From NCBI RefSeq assembly GCF_024721995.1, contig NZ_JANQBC010000003.1, forward strand, positions 1-64,000: DNA of 64,000 nucleotides, in the 5' to 3' direction. This DNA is from Paenibacillus radicibacter (lineage in GTDB: Bacteria > Bacillota > Bacilli > Paenibacillales > NBRC-103111). The notes beneath the pieces are model-generated. The model did no database searches. It was not told the DNA's origin and saw only the letters and a list, made by a program, of their open reading frames with translations. This document shows positions 1 through 9,113 of this stretch, piece after piece. Each line of letters starts with the position of its first letter. Position 1 is the stretch's first letter. The position numbers were made by a program, and so were the translations under genes.

Positions 1-276
1 GGTGAGCCATTACCTCACCAACTAGCTAATGCGCCGCAGGCCCATCTGTAAGTGATAGATTGCTCCATCTTTCCTAACTCTCTCATGCGAGAATGTTATT
101 TATCCGGTATTAGCACACGTTTCCGTGAGTTATCCCAGTCTTACAGGCAGGTTGCCTACGTGTTACTCACCCGTCCGCCGCTAAGCTATCCCCGAAGGAA
201 TAACTCCGCTCGACTTGCATGTATTAGGCACGCCGCCAGCGTTCGTCCTGAGCCAGGATCAAACTCTCCATTAAAG
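1..276 (-). rRNA. 16S ribosomal RNA, 5' end (partial)
   Basis: On the minus strand the sequence reads the universal bacterial 16S start: the 8F primer site (AGAGTTTGATCCTGGCTCAG) is followed by the GACGAACGCTGGCGGCGTGC block and a Firmicutes-type variable region 1. Only about 275 nt of the 5' end are present; the gene runs off the left edge of the window. The 5' boundary is approximate, placed just upstream of the conserved GAGAGTTTGATCC. Its position directly downstream of bofA matches the arrangement at rrnA in B. subtilis. Nothing odd is visible in the part present. Confidence 0.97.
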
Positions 277-448
277 AGCTGATTGCTCAAAATTTACTTA
301 CTAGCTTGTCTCAATCAATCGCTCGAAAGCAATGATTTTGACTGTTTGAGATTCGTTAGAATCTCATCTATTCATTCACTCGTTGTTCAGTTTTCAAAGG
401 ACAATTCTTCATTTCGCTGTCTTCCGTGTTACCGGCGATAACTTTTAT

Positions 449-478
449 ATCATATCATATTGGAATACTTAATGTCAA
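449..478 (-). promoter_or_regulatory. rRNA operon promoter (sigma-A type)
   Basis: On the minus strand a perfect -35 TTGACA (473-478) is followed by an 18-nt spacer and a -10 TATGAT (449-454). Downstream lies a leader of about 170 nt containing CTTTGAAAACTGAACAA, which is typical of Firmicutes pre-16S leaders. An overlapping second TATGAT lies 5 nt upstream but gives too short a spacer. The region 277-622 holds no convincing gene. Confidence 0.75.
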
Positions 479-622
479 TAACTTTTTTTCAACTTTTTTT
501 TTCGAAAGTCGTTTTTGTTATTCTCATTTTTTGTCGTGTTCCGTAGTGACAAGGAGTATCTTATCAAAATTAGCAACACAATGCAACAGGTTTGTAACAG
601 GAAAAATCATACATATGGAAGT

Positions 623-886
623 TTAAAGCACAATCCAGTCTAAACCCACCAACAAAGCAACCCCCGGAAGTCCTAGAACCCCCACTGTACCAAGGGTTAC
701 AAGATTAATAGGTAGTGTAAAGCCCGTATAACCGCTCGTCACATTAAGCATGTACAGAAGGAACGCACCAAATACGAGCTGCAAGCCGAATCTCGCTGCT
801 ACTTGTCCAAATTTACGATTGGCTGCTAGCTGATAAAGCAGACCAAAAGCGGAAAGGGCTAGAACGCCCCACGCCAACCATTTCAT
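623..886 (-). CDS. bofA: Pro-sigma-K processing inhibitor BofA family protein
   Basis: Protein of 87 residues, almost entirely hydrophobic, with an N-terminal membrane segment (about 4-20), a second segment (about 33-50) and a C-terminal glycine-rich hydrophobic tail (about 60-87), as in BofA. In B. subtilis BofA sits in the outer forespore membrane and holds the SpoIVFB protease inactive, delaying pro-sigma-K cleavage until the SpoIVB signal. Identification rests on size, topology and position: it follows yaaL with a 4-nt overlap and lies just before a 16S gene, exactly as in B. subtilis. No clear terminator follows it before the rrn promoter. Confidence 0.85.
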   Translation of the reverse strand: MKWLAWGVLALSAFGLLYQLAANRKFGQVAARFGLQLVFGAFLLYMLNVTSGYTGFTLPINLVTLGTVGVLGLPGVALLVGLDWIVL

Positions 887-1158
887 GATTGATTCCCCTC
901 CTGCAATTGAGTAATCGATATTTGCATCTTTTTCGCCAGCTTGTACAGCATATCGAATCGCTTCTCGGCTGCATTGAGCATAAAGATTGCGTGATCGATC
1001 TGATCATGATCTAGAGCAAAGTTGAAGTATTCATGTGCTTGCTTCAGCTGTTCACGTGATTTTTTAAATTCTAGCATCAATAAATCTTGATCCATCTCTA
1101 GTTCTTCTAACTTCTCAAGTTCTTGATGCTTAGGCTCTATACGCCCCATCAAATCCAC
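883..1158 (-). CDS. yaaL: YaaL family (DUF2508) protein
   Basis: Charged protein of 91 residues, predicted largely alpha-helical with many Glu, Lys, Leu and Gln and no membrane segment or signal. Length and composition fit the DUF2508/YaaL family, whose function is unknown. It lies between recR and bofA as in B. subtilis and overlaps bofA by 4 nt, so the two are probably co-translated. A terminator-like hairpin lies between recR and this gene, so yaaL-bofA may also have its own promoter. Confidence 0.75.
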   Translation of the reverse strand: MDLMGRIEPKHQELEKLEELEMDQDLLMLEFKKSREQLKQAHEYFNFALDHDQIDHAIFMLNAAEKRFDMLYKLAKKMQISITQLQEGNQS

Positions 1159-1239
1159 CTACCATCTACACAGTCTAGGAACAAAATGCACTCTGTTTTC
1201 ATGTATATGAGGGTTTCGATGGGTTTAAGAACTATTTTA

Positions 1240-1268
1240 CAAAAAAGAAAAAGAGCCCGAAGGCTCCA
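1240..1268 (-). terminator. Intrinsic terminator after recR
   Basis: Read on the minus strand, GAGCC-TTCG-GGCTC forms a tight UUCG tetraloop hairpin followed by a U-rich run. It separates recR from yaaL. Confidence 0.75.
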
Positions 1269-1299
1269 AGAGATATTACTAATATGCAGTTCATTTAGG

Positions 1300-1896
1300 C
1301 TATAGCTCGCGTCTACCTTCCATCGCTTTGGACAAGGTAACTTCATCGGCATATTCCAAATCGCCGCCAACTGGCAAGCCGTGAGCAATTCGCGTAACTT
1401 TGATCCCGAAACCTTTGACAAGTCGAGACAAATACATCGCCGTTGCTTCACCCTCAATGTTCGGATTGGTCGCTAGGATAAGTTCCTGCACCACTTCATC
1501 AGAAAGACGCTTGAGCAGCTCCGCAATATGAATCTGGTCAGGGCCGATGCCCTCCATTGGAGAAATAGCACCATGCAGAACGTGGTAATAACCGTGATAT
1601 TCCTTGGTACGCTCCATCGCAACTAAGTCCTTGGATTCCTGCACCACACAGATGATTGACTGGTCGCGCGATTTGTCCTGACAGACACGGCACGGGTCAA
1701 TATCGGTAATGTTGCAGCAGATGGAGCAGTAGTGTAGATTGCGTTTCACATTCACAAGAGCTTTGGCAAATTCCATGACATCCTCTTCCTTCATCCGAAG
1801 AACATGAAAGGCAAGGCGCCCTGCGGTCTTCGGACCGATGCCAGGCAATCTTGAGAACGAATCAATTAATTTGGATATCGGTTCCGGATAGTACAA
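1300..1896 (-). CDS. recR: Recombination mediator protein RecR
   Basis: Full-length RecR of 198 residues. An N-terminal helix-hairpin-helix region ([17 protein letters not shown], about 15-31) is followed by a four-cysteine zinc finger (CSICC...CRVC, about 57-72), then a Toprim domain with the acidic [12 protein letters not shown] motif. RecR works with RecO and RecF to load RecA on SSB-coated single-stranded DNA at gaps. It is third in a dnaX-ebfC-recR cluster, 23 nt after ebfC, the same order as in B. subtilis and many other bacteria. The start ATG has a good ribosome-binding site (AAGGAGT). Confidence 0.97.
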   Translation of the reverse strand: MYYPEPISKLIDSFSRLPGIGPKTAGRLAFHVLRMKEEDVMEFAKALVNVKRNLHYCSICCNITDIDPCRVCQDKSRDQSIICVVQESKDLVAMERTKEYHGYYHVLHGAISPMEGIGPDQIHIAELLKRLSDEVVQELILATNPNIEGEATAMYLSRLVKGFGIKVTRIAHGLPVGGDLEYADEVTLSKAMEGRREL

Positions 1897-1919
1897 GGGA
1901 GTAACTCCTTTATACGGTA

Positions 1920-2231
1920 TTAGAACAATCCTGGGATGTTCATGCCGCCTGTGTATTTACCCATTTCTTTTGCGCCAATCTCTTCTGCTTTTGTTAGAGC
2001 ATCATTAACCGCAGAAAGAACAAGGTCTTGTAGCATTTCAACATCATCTGGATCTACTGCTTCTGGCTTAATTGTTACGCCTAGAACTTTCTTGTGACCG
2101 TTAACTGTTACAGTTACAACGCCGCCACCAGCTGTACCTTCGATTTCTTGTGTGCCCAATTGCTCTTGAGCCTTCATCATTTGCTCTTGCATTTTCTTCA
2201 CTTGTTTCATCATTTGGTTCATATTGTTCAT
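1920..2231 (-). CDS. ebfC: Nucleoid-associated protein, YbaB/EbfC family
   Basis: Protein of 103 residues with a Met/Gln/Lys-rich N-terminal helix (residues 1-25) and the conserved middle block [21 protein letters not shown], typical of the YbaB/EbfC (YaaK) family. These small dimeric proteins bind DNA with little sequence specificity. The gene follows dnaX by 41 nt, as in B. subtilis, where this cluster supports recombination and replication. A strong ribosome-binding site (AAAGGAG) precedes the ATG. Confidence 0.95.
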   Translation of the reverse strand: MNNMNQMMKQVKKMQEQMMKAQEQLGTQEIEGTAGGGVVTVTVNGHKKVLGVTIKPEAVDPDDVEMLQDLVLSAVNDALTKAEEIGAKEMGKYTGGMNIPGLF

Positions 2232-2272
2232 GGGTTCATATCTCCTTTAGTTGTATTTCATTTAGTTTGTGC

Positions 2273-4042
2273 TTACTCGTCTTTGATCGTGACTAGATCT
2301 TCACCAAAAAGTTTGAGCGCTTCACTCACATGATCAGGTTCACCCTTGTTTACGCCTGGTTCATCCTGTTGTTCAAGCTTCATTTCCTCGGCAGGAGGTG
2401 CGGCTGAAGATTTGGCGTCTGTCCAATCCTTCGTCATCGCGGTTACGAGTGTAACTTTCTCGCCAAGTACTTCGCTCATTGCCTGTTCGATCATCAACTT
2501 ATTATCTGGCTTCTCCGTCGTATCCCGGTGCATGACGCTTCGGAATACAACGAGCAGCGCATCTCCATGATACGCTACCGGCTCACCATCTACAAGCCAT
2601 GCGTGAACGGTAATTTTACGTTCTTTGACGACGCTGAGAATTTGCCCCCATTTGGAGGCTGCAGCGCGTAGCGCAGCTTCATCGCCGCCGCTAACGAAGC
2701 GTTCGATCTGTGCTCTCGAACGCGCGCTCGATGCCGCCCCGCCCGACCCGGATGGGGCGCGACGTCCTGGCGCCCGCGATGCAGGGGCGCCGGAACTAGT
2801 GCCGGCGCCAAGCGCGGCACCGCCGTTCTGGAGGAGCTGCTGCAGCTGCTCCTCCAGACGCTGGACGCGGCCGGCCAGCGCGCCCGCATCTTCACCGCCG
2901 GTGGGCGGGGAAGATGCGGGTTGCGACCCGCTAGGTGAAGCCACGGGTTGAGCTGTGCCTTCCGCTGCGCACATGCGGAGCACAGCGATTTCTAGCAGTG
3001 TCTGCGGTTGAACGGAATATTTCATCTCACCATGATAATGATTGAGTGTTTCAACCATTTGCATCAAGTGATCTGGAGCAAATTGAGTCGCAATTCCGCG
3101 CAAGCGCTCGCCATCAAATACCCGCTCCGTGAGCGCTGATGAATCTGGAATCATTCGTAAGAGCAGTAAATCACGGATAAAGTTCATTAAACCTTCCGTA
3201 CACTTATCTGCACTCTTGCCTGCTTGCATAAATCCATCAATCAGTTGCAGCGCCTCTCCGATATTCTGAGTATGCACTGCTTTTAGTACGCGCTCAAAAC
3301 CTTCAGTCGGCAAGCCACCCGTCATCGCTAGTACATCATCTAGTGTAATAGAGCCTAGACTAAACGACGAAGCTTGATCAAGCAAGCTTAGTGCATCCCG
3401 CATTCCACCATCAGAAAGTCTCGCAATATAATGTAAAGCGTCCTCTTCAACCTCTAGTTGCTCTTGCTCACAAACGTATCGCAAGCGACCGATCTGCTCA
3501 GCAAGCGGAACTCTGCGGAAATCAAATCGCTGACAACGAGATAAAATCGTTGCAGGTATACGGTGTGGTTCGGTTGTTGCCAATATAAATATCACATGCG
3601 CTGGTGGTTCTTCTAATGTCTTGAGCAGCGCATTAAAAGCTTCCGTGGTCAACATGTGAACTTCATCGATGATATAGACTTTGTAGCGAACTTCAGTCGG
3701 TGCATACTTCACCTTATCCCGAAGATCACGAATTTCATCAACACCACGATTGGAAGCTGCATCGATTTCTACAACATCGATCAGTGCTCCTTCAGTCATT
3801 CGCCGACATGCCGAGCATTCATTACACGGCTCTTCTGCTGGACCTTTTTCACAATTAAGTGCCTTAGCCAAAATCTTAGCCGTACTCGTCTTCCCTGTAC
3901 CACGCGGCCCACTTAGTAAATAAGCATGTGTAAAACGATTATCACGAAGTGAGTTTTGCAGCGTTTGGGTAATATGCTTTTGTCCGACCACCTCGGCAAA
4001 TGTTTGCGAACGCCATGTTCGGTATAAAGCGATATGCGTCAT
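2273..4042 (-). CDS. dnaX: DNA polymerase III subunits gamma and tau
   Basis: Clamp-loader ATPase of 589 residues. Visible are Walker A (GPRGTGKTST, about 45-54), a zinc module (CEKGPAEEPCNECSAC), Walker B with DEVHML, and sensor 1/arginine-finger region (LATTEPHRIPATILSRCQRF). A C-terminal tau-like region interacts with the replicase in known homologues. Residues about 370-450 form a Pro/Ala/Ser/Gly-rich linker encoded by a strikingly GC-rich tract (about 2690-2940) that also creates long spurious ORFs on the opposite strand. Gene order dnaX-ebfC-recR is canonical. In B. subtilis the SRP RNA lies directly upstream; here a histidine kinase gene intervenes. Confidence 0.96.
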   Translation of the reverse strand: MTHIALYRTWRSQTFAEVVGQKHITQTLQNSLRDNRFTHAYLLSGPRGTGKTSTAKILAKALNCEKGPAEEPCNECSACRRMTEGALIDVVEIDAASNRGVDEIRDLRDKVKYAPTEVRYKVYIIDEVHMLTTEAFNALLKTLEEPPAHVIFILATTEPHRIPATILSRCQRFDFRRVPLAEQIGRLRYVCEQEQLEVEEDALHYIARLSDGGMRDALSLLDQASSFSLGSITLDDVLAMTGGLPTEGFERVLKAVHTQNIGEALQLIDGFMQAGKSADKCTEGLMNFIRDLLLLRMIPDSSALTERVFDGERLRGIATQFAPDHLMQMVETLNHYHGEMKYSVQPQTLLEIAVLRMCAAEGTAQPVASPSGSQPASSPPTGGEDAGALAGRVQRLEEQLQQLLQNGGAALGAGTSSGAPASRAPGRRAPSGSGGAASSARSRAQIERFVSGGDEAALRAAASKWGQILSVVKERKITVHAWLVDGEPVAYHGDALLVVFRSVMHRDTTEKPDNKLMIEQAMSEVLGEKVTLVTAMTKDWTDAKSSAAPPAEEMKLEQQDEPGVNKGEPDHVSEALKLFGEDLVTIKDE

Positions 4043-4109
4043 AGTGTCCCTCGCAATTCATTGTCAATAAAGCTTATTATACTATATCAATGGCCTATAA
4101 GAAACCGCG

Positions 4110-5543
4110 TCACGGGTAAGGGATGCAAATGGTAAACGTTGTACCAAAGCCCTTGGATGACACTCGAATCTGACCACCAAGATCATGAATAATACGCTGG
4201 CATACAGATAATCCTAGCCCCGTTCCCTCTTCTTTTGTCGTGAAAAAGGGATCGAAGATCTTATCAATCACATACAGCGGAATACCTGGACCTGTATCGT
4301 GAATTTCTACCCGTACATTGCGTTCTTGTACATCGACACGCTCTGTGATACTTAATGTTCCCCCTTCAACCATGGCTTCAATGCCATTTTTACAAATATT
4401 CAGGAACACTTGCTTAAGCATCTCCTGATCAGCAATCACATCTGGCAAACGATTCTCTGTTTCATAGGATAATTGCACATTATGCAGCAGAGCTTCACTT
4501 TGAATAATCGGCATAAGTCCCCGAAGCACGCCTGTAATGTTCGTTTTCTGAAATTTAGCATCTCTGGACTTTGATAACTTTAGAAACTCATTCACTAGCT
4601 CATTCACACGATTGATCTCATCTAGCATGATATCCACATATTCTTGTTCGCGGTGCAGTCCCAATTGATCGAAGGATTTACGGAACACTTGTAAGAAGCC
4701 CTTAATTGAAGTCAGAGGGTTACGAATTTCATGTGCAGCACCTGCTGCAATCTGTCCAATCATTGCAAGTCGATCACTGCGTTCAACCTGTTGCTCGAGT
4801 GACCTTAAATTCGATACATCTTTAAAAATAACGTATGCACCGACAATCGCTCCACGCTTATCACGTAGTACATTCGAATCGAGTAATAACTCATAACGCT
4901 TCTGATCGTTCATCCAAGACATTGCGTGATTGCGAACGACAACACCATCTAATATGGTGGACTGAACCAGTCGATACTCAATAGGCACTGACATGAACAC
5001 TTCATTCATCGGTTTACCCAGAACAGCATCTTTGTTAAATCCAAGAATTTGACACGCCATATTGCTAATATCCACAAGGGTAAACTCCGTATCCACGAGT
5101 AGGACCCCTAAATTCACATCTTCTAAAAATGCACCAGAGAAGCGCTCAAATAAATTCTTCACATTCTCTTCTACATCTTCAAGAAAGAGAATATATCCAC
5201 CCCGGTCCCCTTCTAGCTTAATTACTTTACACTCTTTAACAACAGTCGTTCCCTTCGATGTCCGAATGCGTAAGTAGTAAGGAATCGCTCGACTGCCAAA
5301 TTCGGATGCTTGTGCGCCATAACTGCAGAGTTCTTGTAAAGGCAACTCTAAGACAACGATGTCACTAATCGGCATCCCAAGAAGCTTGATCGACTCATAT
5401 CCCGTTAACGATTCAAAATTAATATCACAACGTACAAAGAGATAATTCGCATCCACTTGAATGACGCCTGCACTTGCAACCAGACTCCAACATTGACTTA
5501 AATCCCCAAACGTAATGAAACCGGGTGAGTTATTAGTATTCAC
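4110..5543 (-). CDS. PAS-domain sensor histidine kinase
   Basis: Kinase of 477 residues without obvious membrane segments. Two PAS-like domains (about 25-120 and 140-245) precede a HisKA domain with the phospho-acceptor in AAHEIRNPLTSIKGFLQ (His271) and an HATPase domain with N box (NICKNGIEAM), G1 (DTGPGIP), F box (FDPFFTTKEEGTG) and G2 (GLGLS). No response regulator is adjacent, so it is an orphan kinase. The H-box sequence and cytosolic PAS architecture resemble the sporulation kinases KinA/KinE that phosphorylate Spo0F, and spo0F lies about 6 kb away. That role is an inference. The gene sits between SRP RNA and dnaX, an insertion relative to B. subtilis. Confidence 0.9.
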   Translation of the reverse strand: MNTNNSPGFITFGDLSQCWSLVASAGVIQVDANYLFVRCDINFESLTGYESIKLLGMPISDIVVLELPLQELCSYGAQASEFGSRAIPYYLRIRTSKGTTVVKECKVIKLEGDRGGYILFLEDVEENVKNLFERFSGAFLEDVNLGVLLVDTEFTLVDISNMACQILGFNKDAVLGKPMNEVFMSVPIEYRLVQSTILDGVVVRNHAMSWMNDQKRYELLLDSNVLRDKRGAIVGAYVIFKDVSNLRSLEQQVERSDRLAMIGQIAAGAAHEIRNPLTSIKGFLQVFRKSFDQLGLHREQEYVDIMLDEINRVNELVNEFLKLSKSRDAKFQKTNITGVLRGLMPIIQSEALLHNVQLSYETENRLPDVIADQEMLKQVFLNICKNGIEAMVEGGTLSITERVDVQERNVRVEIHDTGPGIPLYVIDKIFDPFFTTKEEGTGLGLSVCQRIIHDLGGQIRVSSKGFGTTFTICIPYP

Positions 5544-5645
5544 TTCAGATCACCTCATCCTTATAAGCGGGGCCGAATGGTCACGATTTACATATACTGT
5601 TCGTTCTAGAGCGACTTTTCTCCTTCCTAACATTCCCAAACGTAC

Positions 5646-5702
5646 AAAAAAACGTCTATCCCAACCCTAAGCTTTCACTTAGTTCTCGAATAGACGTTTT
5701 AT
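5646..5702 (-). terminator. Intrinsic terminator downstream of SRP RNA
   Basis: On the minus strand AAACGTCTAT...ATAGACGTTT forms a 10-bp stem closed by a longer loop and followed by a U run. It lies immediately after the SRP RNA 3' end. Confidence 0.8.
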
Positions 5703-5711
5703 TTAGTAAGT

Positions 5712-5982
5712 AAACCGTGCACCTATTATTGAATACGCGACCGAAGCGTTCTCTTACAGTTAGCTCAAGTCAGGCACCCCTCCGGCACATGAGAGATCCT
5801 GCTTACGGCTGCTTCCTTCCAGACCTGACCGGATTCACAGGTTCCCATTGCGGAGGACCCAACTCTCAACACCACTTATAAAAGGCGGACCAACCACCGA
5901 CATACCCTCTAATAGGAATTCAACCCCGCTACAGCGGACTGCGGGTTACAGGGCACCGCTACCTCCCCATCTAGCACGGCAA
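5712..5982 (-). ncRNA. ffs: Signal recognition particle RNA (large Bacillus type, scRNA)
   Basis: The minus strand contains the universally conserved SRP helix 8 signature GGTCAGGTCTGGAAGGAAGC followed by AGCCGTAAGCAGGATC, within a molecule of about 270 nt. The Alu-domain start GGTAGCGGTGCCCTGTAACC and the closing GTGCACGGTTTAC match the large B. subtilis scRNA rather than the short 4.5S form. It binds Ffh and targets ribosomes to the membrane. Ends are estimated from pairing of the 5' and 3' strands. A terminator follows directly. Confidence 0.95.
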
Positions 5983-6030
5983 AAATAAGTATAGCCGATT
6001 GTCCAGCAAATATCAACCTTAGGACAAAAG

Positions 6031-6056
6031 AAAAAACCTCCCAATTGGAAGGTTTG
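6031..6056 (-). terminator. Intrinsic terminator of rpmE
   Basis: Minus strand AACCTTCCAATTGGGAGGTT hairpin followed by a U run, a few bases after the rpmE stop codon. Confidence 0.8.
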
Positions 6057-6065
6057 ATTGTAAAA

Positions 6066-6263
6066 TTAGATGCCGTATTTCTTTTTAAATTTATCAACGC
6101 GGCCACCCACATCGATAAACTTCTGCTTACCAGTGTAGAATGGATGACAAGCGGAACAAATCTCAACACGAAGGTTTTCCTTAACGGAACCTGTTTCGAA
6201 TACGCTACCACATGCGCAAGTCATAGTAGTTACGTGGTATTTCGGATGAATTGCTTCTTTCAT
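6066..6263 (-). CDS. rpmE: 50S ribosomal protein L31 (zinc-containing type)
   Basis: Start set at ATG 6263 ([10 protein letters not shown]), preceded by AGAGGTG at good spacing; an upstream in-frame extension to 6353 lacks a ribosome-binding site and homology. The resulting 65-residue protein matches L31 length. Cys16, Cys18, Cys37 and Cys40 form the zinc site that marks the zinc-replete form, which is replaced by a zinc-free paralogue under zinc limitation in B. subtilis. The conserved [10 protein letters not shown] block and basic C-terminus are present. Confidence 0.97.
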   Translation of the reverse strand: MKEAIHPKYHVTTMTCACGSVFETGSVKENLRVEICSACHPFYTGKQKFIDVGGRVDKFKKKYGI

Positions 6264-6355
6264 TACGTTCACCTCTTTCCGCCCTGGTATCTTTGCGACC
6301 CAGAATAATGGAATTAACTTTGAAAGTATATCATAGTTTAATGAGCTTAACAAGC

Positions 6356-7615
6356 TTATTTGCCGGTCACTTTATGGAAGAAATCCGGTGTATGCGTGTA
6401 AGATCCCATGATCACATCAGGTAATTCTTCAGCATAAATCTCCATCATCTGCTTCATACCGATCATCTCCCCACGAGCCTTCGGAATCAAGTTCAGATAG
6501 CTCTCTGGGTCGATATTCAAATTACGCATTTGAATGAGTTTAATACCCGAACGACGAACAAACTCGATCATCGCTTCCACTTCTTCCTCGCGGTCTGTAA
6601 CACCTGGGAATATCAAATAGTTGATGGACGTAATAACACCTTGATCCGTAGCATAACGAATAGACTTTTCAACATTCTTCAAGTTATAAGCCCGAGGTTT
6701 ATAGTACGCATTGTAATGATCATCAAGCGCTGAAATCGTACTTACACGCATGAGATCAAGTCCTGCATCTACAATACCGCGAATGTGATCCGTTAAACCA
6801 GCATTCGTATTGATGTTAATGAATCCTTGACTTGTACGTTGACGCACTTCTTTAATCGCCTTAATGATTAGCGGAGCTTGTGTGGAAGGTTCCCCTTCAC
6901 AGCCTTGTCCAAATGAAATGATGCTTTGCGGTGTACGCAAATGTTCCATCATCACTTGTACCACATCTTCTTGAGACGGCTTAAAGTTCATGCGTGTCTG
7001 TGGAGCTGGGAAACCACTATCGTCTGGCTGTTCGGAAATACATCCGAAACAACCGGCATTACAAGAATAAGAGACAGGCACTGCGCCTTCCCAACGATTC
7101 AAGAATGTATTGGATGCCGTTAAGCATTCATACTCTAAGGCACAATTCGATAAGTGCTCGTACAATTTATTCTCAGGATACTCTTCGCGAATTCGCTTCA
7201 CACTTAGCTCTAGTTCATTCACGTCACAGTTACGCGGGTTCCAAGGTTCTGGATCATCTGTGCAGCGAGCTGCAACGTAGAACCCATCTTCTTTCCACAC
7301 GACAGCCGTATAGCCAAAGAGCGGGAACAATTGAGTCTTATCCGTCTTCACATAGCTTGGAATGAGTAACCGAGTAAAGCCTTGCGGTAACAGTGCACCT
7401 ACAGCTTGCGTACCTTCAAGTCGCTCCATCTGTCCAGTCTCTGGATTTAAACCGACTGCATTCGTATGAGGAAGCGACACAAGTGTCGCACCTTCAGGTA
7501 GTGGAATCAGTTCGTCTTCCATAATTTCAACAACCATGTCTGCACTACGCGCAAGACCTATATAATCCGGATCATCAAATACTTGTCCGTTTTCATCTGC
7601 ATAAACCAAATTCAT
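6356..7615 (-). CDS. Radical SAM protein of unknown substrate
   Basis: Protein of 419 residues. The radical SAM cluster motif CNAGCFGC gives Cys185, Cys189 and Cys192 (CxxxCxxC), followed by a [14 protein letters not shown]-binding-type segment and a TIM-barrel-like C-terminal half ([21 protein letters not shown]). The first 180 residues form an extra domain I do not recognise; it has several further cysteines. It lies between rho and rpmE, 20 nt downstream of rho and probably in the same transcript. In B. subtilis those two genes are neighbours without it. The substrate cannot be deduced from sequence. Confidence 0.85.
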   Translation of the reverse strand: MNLVYADENGQVFDDPDYIGLARSADMVVEIMEDELIPLPEGATLVSLPHTNAVGLNPETGQMERLEGTQAVGALLPQGFTRLLIPSYVKTDKTQLFPLFGYTAVVWKEDGFYVAARCTDDPEPWNPRNCDVNELELSVKRIREEYPENKLYEHLSNCALEYECLTASNTFLNRWEGAVPVSYSCNAGCFGCISEQPDDSGFPAPQTRMNFKPSQEDVVQVMMEHLRTPQSIISFGQGCEGEPSTQAPLIIKAIKEVRQRTSQGFININTNAGLTDHIRGIVDAGLDLMRVSTISALDDHYNAYYKPRAYNLKNVEKSIRYATDQGVITSINYLIFPGVTDREEEVEAMIEFVRRSGIKLIQMRNLNIDPESYLNLIPKARGEMIGMKQMMEIYAEELPDVIMGSYTHTPDFFHKVTGK

Positions 7616-7635
7616 CCGTTTTACTCCTCTTACTC

Positions 7636-9003
7636 TTAAGATGCCGAATTCTTCACTTTACCTTCACGCGGTTCTCTACTGCTTCGTGGCGTTGTCCCAC
7701 TAGAAGAAGTTCCGCCACTTGGTTTAGGGCTGCTCGGTTTGGGAGCACTTGATCCTTTAGTTGGCATCTGAATATTGTCTAAGAATTCTTGATTCGTCTT
7801 CGTTTCACCAAGCTTCTTAATGAAGTTTTCCGTATATTCATGGGAATCATTCATCGCTTTACGAAGCGCCCACACTTTATCCAGCTCTTCTTTGCCAAGC
7901 AAAATCTCTTCACGTCTAGTACCCGAACGACGAATATCAATTGCTGGGAACACACGGCGTTCTGCAAGTTTACGATCCAAGTGCAGTTCTAAGTTACCTG
8001 TACCTTTAAACTCTTCATAAATAACATCGTCCATACGGGAACCTGTCTCAACAAGCGCTGTCGCGAGTATCGTAATAGAGCCACCCTCTTCGATATTACG
8101 CGCTGCACCAAAGAAACGCTTCGGGCGATGGAATGCTGCTGGGTCCACACCACCAGATAATGTACGACCAGATGGAGGTACAACAAGGTTGTATGCTCGA
8201 GCAAGTCTTGTAATACTATCAAGTAAAATGACAACATCTTTCTTATGTTCCACTAGACGCTGAGCACGCTCCATCACAAGCTCTGCCACTTTAATGTGAT
8301 TTTCCGGCAACTCATCAAAAGTAGACGCAACAACTTCCCCTTTAACCGAACGCTGCATATCTGTTACTTCCTCTGGACGCTCATCAATGAGCAGGACGAA
8401 CAATTCAATTTCAGGATAATTAGTAGAAATGGAATTCGCAATTTCTTTAAGTAGTAGTGTTTTACCTGCTTTAGGAGGGGCGACGATCAAACCACGTTGA
8501 CCAAGACCAACTGGGGCAAGCATATCCATAATACGTGTTGAAAGTGCGGAAGGGGTCGTTTCTAAAGTAACTCTTGTCTGTGGGTAAAGTGGGGTTAATG
8601 CTGGGAAATGGAGTCGTTCTGCCGCTGTCTCTGGCTTTTCACCATTAACAGCTTGCACATTCAGGAGTCCAAAATAGCGTTCATTCTCCTTAGGTGGACG
8701 ACATTTTCCTGAAACTAAATCGCCTGATCGAAGATCAAACTTCCGAATCTGCGATGCGGAAATATAAATATCTTCTGCACTAGGCAAGTAGTTGATTGGT
8801 CTTAGGAAGCCGAAGCCCTCTGGTAAAATGTCTAGAATACCTTCCATAAACATTAAACCGCCACGTTCTGCTTGTGCACGCAAAATCGCGAATATTAGTT
8901 CTTTTTTCTTCATTTGACCGTAATACGGGATTTGAAATTTTTTCGCTAACGCATACAGTTCCGTCAGCTTCAGCGCCTCTAACTCAGCTAGATGCATGTC
9001 CAT
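7636..9003 (-). CDS. rho: Transcription termination factor Rho
   Basis: Hexameric RNA helicase. The N-terminal Rho domain (helix [19 protein letters not shown], then an OB fold with GFGFLR) is followed by the ATPase core with Walker A ([14 protein letters not shown]) and Walker B ([16 protein letters not shown]), and the Q/R-loop region ([15 protein letters not shown]). The C-terminus carries a Ser/Pro/Gly-rich tail (about 420-455) longer than in B. subtilis Rho. ATG 9003 is chosen because [13 protein letters not shown] aligns with the B. subtilis N-terminus; upstream in-frame TTG 9021 has no Shine-Dalgarno sequence. Confidence 0.96.
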   Translation of the reverse strand: MDMHLAELEALKLTELYALAKKFQIPYYGQMKKKELIFAILRAQAERGGLMFMEGILDILPEGFGFLRPINYLPSAEDIYISASQIRKFDLRSGDLVSGKCRPPKENERYFGLLNVQAVNGEKPETAAERLHFPALTPLYPQTRVTLETTPSALSTRIMDMLAPVGLGQRGLIVAPPKAGKTLLLKEIANSISTNYPEIELFVLLIDERPEEVTDMQRSVKGEVVASTFDELPENHIKVAELVMERAQRLVEHKKDVVILLDSITRLARAYNLVVPPSGRTLSGGVDPAAFHRPKRFFGAARNIEEGGSITILATALVETGSRMDDVIYEEFKGTGNLELHLDRKLAERRVFPAIDIRRSGTRREEILLGKEELDKVWALRKAMNDSHEYTENFIKKLGETKTNQEFLDNIQMPTKGSSAPKPSSPKPSGGTSSSGTTPRSSREPREGKVKNSAS

Positions 9004-9113
9004 ACTGGATTCAACCACCAAACTATTATATTTTCTATTCTAATACTCTCAGGAAATACTATTCATTGTTACCGGACAAAACGAGCTTTATTCCGCTTCA
9101 TCCGGCTTATGGA

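Noticed and set aside
2590-2951. Long ORFs on both strands within dnaX (for example plus-strand 108 residues)
   Set aside because: They arise from the GC-rich, stop-poor linker tract of dnaX and show no independent translation signals or domains.
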